This document shows positions 60,634 through 64,000 of a stretch of DNA of 64,000 bases, one piece after another. Under the pieces are notes generated by a model. The model was not told the DNA's origin, made no database searches, and saw nothing but the letters and a program-made list of their open reading frames with translations. Each line of letters starts with the position of its first letter. The stretch's first letter is position 1. The position numbers were made by a program, and so were the translations under genes. Source of the DNA: Verticiella sediminum (GTDB lineage Bacteria; Pseudomonadota; Gammaproteobacteria; Burkholderiales; Burkholderiaceae_B); contig NZ_VLTJ01000004.1 of NCBI RefSeq assembly GCF_007558815.1, forward strand, positions 124,001-188,000. Reading direction: 5' to 3'.

Positions 60634-61683
60634 CTATACCGTGGCGATGGGGGTGACGGGCGAGCCGACCGCGCCGGGCAGGTTCAGGGGCGGGGCGGTC
60701 AGGAAGCAGTCATAACGCTCGTGGGCACGCAGCCAGCGGGCCAGGGGGCCGAGATACCACATCTCGCCCAGCGGCAATCCCAGCTTGAACAGGCAATGAT
60801 GGTGCAGCGGCAGGGCGGCGCAGCACGCATTGGCTTTCTTGACCGGGTACGTCTCGACCGCGTGGTTGTCGGAGGCCATGGCGCCGATGCGGCTGTCGGT
60901 GATCCATTGCAGCAGGCGCTCGTCGCTGCCATCCAGGCCAGCGCATATCTCGTGCACGAGTTCCGGGTCCGGATTGCGGTTCATCTCCAGCAGCGCATCG
61001 CCGTATTCGGTGTGAAAGAGCAGGATGTCGCCCTGGCGGATCTCGATACGGTCCGCCTCCAGGATGCGCATGAGATCGTCATAGCCGACCGAGTGCGCAG
61101 CGCGTCCGTAGTGCCGGGCCAGGTCGACCAGCACGCCGCGCCCCTGCATGCCCGATTCGGCGAGCTGGGTGATGTCCAGCCGGGTGGCCTTCGATGTCGG
61201 GCCCTGGCCCAGATCCGTCTTGGCGTAGCCTTCGCCTACCGCGTAGTCCACCGGCCCCTGGATGTGTTCGTTCGGCCGGAAGCCGTTGTAGTAAACGCGC
61301 TCGGGAATGCCGTCGCCGTTGGCATCGAACAGCGCACCGACGTGCGCGAGCGAATCCCACTGGGTGGAGTACTGCAGGCTCATTGTCACGTTGTCGTCGC
61401 TGAGCACGTCGACGCAGCCTGGCCGCAAGCGGCCCAGTGGAAAGTTCAGATACGGATCGCCGTCCCGCTCGGTCGGCGTCAGGCGCGGTGGATGGCGTCG
61501 CGGGTTGACGGCGGTGCCGCCGGGGTAGTCCAGCGGCAGCGACAGGCAGAAGCGCTCACCCGTGCGGATCAGGCCGGCGGCCTGGCGTACCGCCTCGGGA
61601 GTGATCCAATTCAGGCAACCGCGCTGGTCGTCGGCCCCGAAATCGCCCCAGTTCGACCCTTCGGGCCGCTGCTTCCATCGCAT
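60634..61683 (-). CDS. Cyclase family protein (kynurenine formamidase-like)
   Basis: A 349-residue metal-dependent hydrolase of the cyclase family (PF04199). Metal-binding in the motif QYSTQWDSLAHVGAL (HxGTHxDxPxH variant with Gln-Trp-Asp) and FHTEYGDALLEM. These enzymes hydrolyse amides or lactones (kynurenine formamidase, isatin hydrolase). The operon partner YciI and divergent IclR suggest a role in aromatic or heterocyclic degradation. The ATG at 61683 begins MRWKQRPEGSNWGDFGADDQ, the family start. Confidence 0.9.
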   Translation of the reverse strand: MRWKQRPEGSNWGDFGADDQRGCLNWITPEAVRQAAGLIRTGERFCLSLPLDYPGGTAVNPRRHPPRLTPTERDGDPYLNFPLGRLRPGCVDVLSDDNVTMSLQYSTQWDSLAHVGALFDANGDGIPERVYYNGFRPNEHIQGPVDYAVGEGYAKTDLGQGPTSKATRLDITQLAESGMQGRGVLVDLARHYGRAAHSVGYDDLMRILEADRIEIRQGDILLFHTEYGDALLEMNRNPDPELVHEICAGLDGSDERLLQWITDSRIGAMASDNHAVETYPVKKANACCAALPLHHHCLFKLGLPLGEMWYLGPLARWLRAHERYDCFLTAPPLNLPGAVGSPVTPIATV

Positions 61684-61747
61684 GCTCGATCTCCCTCTAA
61701 AGCGTGTTGATGTCTCATTGACACGATTAATTTATCACGTATAGGAT
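61684..61747. promoter_or_regulatory. Divergent cyclase/IclR promoter
   Basis: 64 bp with TTGACA at 61718-61723 and a -10 candidate around 61740-61747 for the rightward gene, so transcription would begin almost at its ATG. CACGATTAATTTATCACG (61722-61739) is an imperfect palindrome resembling IclR-type operators. Confidence 0.6.
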
Positions 61748-62533
61748 ATGTTCATCATGGATGTGAAAACCGCAACCCGTGTCCTCGACGTCTTCAATTT
61801 GTTCGCCGAGCAGCAGAAACCTCTGCTCTACAGCGAGATCGCCTCAGCGATGGGCATTCCGCTGTCGAGTTGTCACGGCTTGCTGAAGACGATGGTCGCC
61901 AAGGGCTATCTGTACGAGCTGGGCAAGAAGAGCGGCTACTACCCGACGCAGAAACTGCTGCACGTGGCCAGCGTCATCTGCCGCCGGGATCCGCTGGTGA
62001 CGGCCCTGGAACCCGTGCTGCTCACGGTGCGCGACTCGACCCGGGAGACGGCGATCCTCGCCAAATTGGCAGACAGGCAGGTGGTCTACCTCAGCGTGGT
62101 CGAGTCCACCCAGACGATCCGCTATAGCCATCAGCCCGGCGGATTCAAGAGCCTGCACGCCACCAGTTCGGGCAAGGCGCTGGTATCGGTGCTCGACCCC
62201 AAGGGTCGCCGTGCCCTGCTGGACAGCTACACCGACTGGACGCCCATCACCCCGAACACGCTGCCCTCGCGTGAGCGTTTCGAACAGGACGTCGCTGCCG
62301 GCGTAGCGCGCAGGTGGCAGCGTTCGGTGGGCGAGAACGTCGAGGACGTGATGTCGCTCGCGTTCGGCTTTCGCGTCCATGAGCAATCGTTCGCCATCGT
62401 GGTCGCCGGCCCCGTGGCGCGCATGCAGAAGCACGAGGAGGAGATCGCCCGGATCTTCCCCGCAATCCGCCAGCAACTAGCCGATGTGCTCGCCCCGACG
62501 CGCATCGATTTCGATACAGGAGACCCAGAATGA
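61748..62533 (+). CDS. IclR-family transcriptional regulator
   Basis: A 261-residue IclR regulator. The winged helix (VLDVFNLFAEQQKPLLYSEI, then SSCHGLLKTMVAKGYL) and the C-terminal effector domain (ATSSGKALVS; VSVGENVEDVMSLAF-type region) are present. It is divergent from the cyclase operon and overlaps the Bug gene by four bases. ATGs at 61748 and 61757 are both possible; a promoter ending near 61747 favours the second or a leaderless mRNA. Confidence 0.9.
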   Translation: MFIMDVKTATRVLDVFNLFAEQQKPLLYSEIASAMGIPLSSCHGLLKTMVAKGYLYELGKKSGYYPTQKLLHVASVICRRDPLVTALEPVLLTVRDSTRETAILAKLADRQVVYLSVVESTQTIRYSHQPGGFKSLHATSSGKALVSVLDPKGRRALLDSYTDWTPITPNTLPSRERFEQDVAAGVARRWQRSVGENVEDVMSLAFGFRVHEQSFAIVVAGPVARMQKHEEEIARIFPAIRQQLADVLAPTRIDFDTGDPE

Positions 62534-63507
62534 AAAGAAGAACCCTTGCGCTGACCGCGGCGGCCGCGTTCGCGTGCGTTCTCGGCGCCGGCCCCGCGCG
62601 CGCCGCCGCCGACTATCCGACAAAGCCGATGCAGGTGATCCTGCCGTTCGCGGCGGGCGGTCCCACCGATGTCGTCGGGCGAGTCATCGCGACAGAGATG
62701 GGACAGATTCTCGGGCAGCCGTTGGTGATCGAGAGTCGGCCGGGGGCCAGCGGCACCATCGGCGCGGCTGCAGTGGCGCGTGCGCCTGCCGACGGCTACA
62801 CGCTGCTCATGAACGCCTCGGTCCAGGTGATCTACCCTGGGCAGTTCAAGTCGCTGCCCTTTGATCCCATGGACGACTTCACGGCTGTCGGGGTGCTGGG
62901 AACGGTGCCCATGGTCGCGGTCGTTCCGCCGGATTCGCCTTATTCAAGCTTCCAGGAATTGATCGATGCGGCCAAGGCCAAGCCCGGCGCGCTGTCGTTC
63001 GCGTCGCCGGGCGTGGCCACGCTGCCACACCTGGTGGGCGAGCTGCTCAATACCTCCACGGGAGCGCGTCTGGAACACGTGGGCTATCGCGGCAGCAACC
63101 CCGCTCTCACCGACGTGGCCGGCGGCCATGTTCACGTGATGTACGCGCCGCTCGCGCCCGCCATGCCGCTCATTCAATCGGGGCGGCTCAAGCCGCTCGC
63201 GGTGACTACCCGAGAGCGCCTGAAGGATCTGCCCGAGGTACCGACCATCGCCGAGACCGTGCTGCCGGACTTCGATATCGTTACCTGGTACGGCCTCTGG
63301 GCGCCCAAAGGCACGCCCGAGCCGGTCGTACAGAAGTTGAACCAGGCAATGGTCCAGGCTTCCAGCTCACCCAAGGTGGCCGAGACGCTGGCGGCCCAGG
63401 GCACGATACCCAGCGGCCTGAGCCACACCGAAACCCAGGCCTTCGCGCTGGAAGAGAACCAGCGCTGGCTCAAGGTCATGCAGGACGCCGGCATCCAGCC
63501 GGAATGA
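62530..63507 (+). CDS. Bug-family periplasmic solute receptor (TctC-like)
   Basis: A 325-residue secreted receptor. Signal peptide (LTAAAAFACVLGAGPARA), then DYPTKPMQVILPFAAGGPTD, ESRPGASGTIGA and DGYTLLMNAS. It overlaps the IclR stop by four bases (ATGA), so regulator and receptor are made together. It likely binds the substrate of the cyclase pathway. It converges on the AtuA-like gene. Confidence 0.93.
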   Translation: MKRRTLALTAAAAFACVLGAGPARAAADYPTKPMQVILPFAAGGPTDVVGRVIATEMGQILGQPLVIESRPGASGTIGAAAVARAPADGYTLLMNASVQVIYPGQFKSLPFDPMDDFTAVGVLGTVPMVAVVPPDSPYSSFQELIDAAKAKPGALSFASPGVATLPHLVGELLNTSTGARLEHVGYRGSNPALTDVAGGHVHVMYAPLAPAMPLIQSGRLKPLAVTTRERLKDLPEVPTIAETVLPDFDIVTWYGLWAPKGTPEPVVQKLNQAMVQASSSPKVAETLAAQGTIPSGLSHTETQAFALEENQRWLKVMQDAGIQPE

Positions 63508-63510
63508 TCC

Positions 63511-63533
63511 GGCCCGGGGGGCGGCCCCGGGCC
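63511..63533. terminator. GC-rich hairpin after the Bug gene
   Basis: GGCCCGGGG-ggcgg-CCCCGGGCC, a perfect 9-bp stem three bases after the stop and just before the convergent AtuA-like stop. It lacks a T-run. Confidence 0.65.
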
Positions 63534-63536
63534 GCC

Positions 63537-64000
63537 CTAGTCCGGGCACACCGCCATCCCCAGCAGCATCTGCGCCATGCCCTTGCCCATCGGGTCCGGC
63601 CGCAGCGAGCTGGGGCCGCCGCCGTCCAGCGCCTCGGTGAGCAGGAAATTCAAGGCATGCAGGCCGGGCACTTCGTAGCGCGTGACGTCGCCGTGCACCA
63701 GGTGCGCCAGGTAGTTGCGCACGCGCTCGGGCGTCAGTTCGCGCCGCAGCACGGGCAGGTCCTCCGGGCGGCGCGCGATGATGGCGATGTTCGATGAGTC
63801 GCCCTTGTCGCCGGAGCGGCCGTGGGCGAGGGCGATCAAGGCAACGCTGCGGGCCGAGTGAGGCGGCGGAGCGCTGGCGCCGGCCTCGGGCACGGGGCTG
63901 TGCGGCATGGCGGTGTGGCCGTGCATCGTCGGCACGGCGTGGGCTCGGCCATCCATGCAGACCTGCACCGGGCCGAGCCGGCGCTTGTCCAGCAGGCAGG
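63537..64000 (-). CDS. AtuA-like C-terminal ferredoxin-fold domain protein, 5' end beyond the window
   Basis: The minus-strand frame is open to the window edge (154 codons seen, CLLDKRRLGPVQ at the edge), so the gene is cut. The visible part matches the AtuA-like C-terminal domain (LIALAHGRSGDKGDSSNIAI, YLAHLVHGDVTRYEVPGLHA, LNFLLTEALDGGG), which usually follows an acyclic-terpene-utilisation N-terminal domain (DUF1446). Such proteins occur in terpenoid and tricarballylate catabolism. It ends GKGMAQMLLGMAVCPD. The tail DNA is duplicated, inverted, at 59613-59647. Confidence 0.88.
   Translation of the reverse strand, partial: CLLDKRRLGPVQVCMDGRAHAVPTMHGHTAMPHSPVPEAGASAPPPHSARSVALIALAHGRSGDKGDSSNIAIIARRPEDLPVLRRELTPERVRNYLAHLVHGDVTRYEVPGLHALNFLLTEALDGGGPSSLRPDPMGKGMAQMLLGMAVCPD

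Noticed and set aside
63861-63900. Inner start (ATG) making a short protein from the AtuA-like tail
   Set aside because: The frame stays open to the window edge with family-like sequence, so the gene is simply cut.
1-64000. CRISPR arrays, tRNA or rRNA genes, insertion sequences
   Set aside because: I saw no direct-repeat/spacer array, no cloverleaf or rRNA-like segment and no transposase or integrase.

Overview
The window is high-GC DNA (roughly two thirds G+C) with dense gene packing. It is rich in periplasmic receptors of the Bug (TctC-like) family, CaiB/acyl-CoA dehydrogenase operons and LysR/IclR/GntR regulators. This fits an environmental betaproteobacterium of the Alcaligenaceae, such as Bordetella or Achromobacter. 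The assignment rests on gene content and composition only. I saw no rRNA, tRNA, CRISPR array, transposase or phage gene.

Layout. 0.1-2.5 kb: a pair of acyl-CoA dehydrogenase (ACAD) genes. 2.6-7.0 kb: an iron-starvation unit of Fur box, FecI sigma factor, FecR anti-sigma factor and TonB receptor with an N-terminal signalling domain. 7.1-10.4 kb: two LysR regulators, a DsbA/FrnE-type thioredoxin and a YceI protein. 10.7-13.1 kb: TRAP small and large permeases ending in a strong terminator. 13.3-31.7 kb: a catabolic region for CoA-activated acids with a Bug receptor, porin, two acyl-CoA ligases, an igr-like core (thiolase-like protein, DUF35, two ACADs, MaoC), SDR, CaiB transferase, two crotonase-family proteins, a second Bug receptor and a 716-aa ATP-grasp CoA ligase. 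At least five near-identical palindromes (TGGGTSAYCCA) lie in its promoters, mostly directly abutting the -10 hexamer, so it looks like one local regulon. 31.8-38.7 kb: Bug, DUF7064/7065-like protein, APH-type phosphotransferase, unknown protein, Bug, then divergent GntR and PaaX-like regulators. 38.7-50.1 kb: VapBC-type module, aldo/keto reductase, PCuAC copper chaperone, a 1533-aa PAS/GGDEF/EAL sensor, MFS transporter, lipoprotein, hydrolase and DUF3182. 50.2-55.8 kb: biotin carrier, permuted ATP-grasp CoA ligase, carboxyltransferase and Bug, divergent from a MarR regulator. 55.8-59.4 kb: DOPA-dioxygenase-like protein, PRC-barrel protein, lipoprotein methyltransferase, CitE-like lyase and J-domain protein. 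59.6-64 kb: relic sequences, then cyclase/YciI divergent from IclR/Bug, and the 3' part of an AtuA-like gene cut by the window edge.

How the core should work: the porin and Bug receptors capture an organic acid, the ligases or CaiB transferase make the CoA thioester, and the heteromeric ACAD desaturates it. The MaoC protein hydrates it, and the thiolase-like protein with DUF35 cleaves it. The thiolase-like protein lacks both thiolase cysteines, so a retro-aldol cleavage as in the mycobacterial cholesterol side-chain (igr) pathway is more likely than thiolysis. The substrate cannot be read from the sequence and no steroid-ring genes are present in the window.

Two further themes recur. A GC-rich repeat carrying the core CCGCCCGGCCGCCCGAAGG sits at protein junctions: the FecR N-terminus (two copies), the start of the phosphotransferase, and the linker of the permuted CoA ligase. 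A 35-bp exact inverted repeat brackets the last 3.9 kb.
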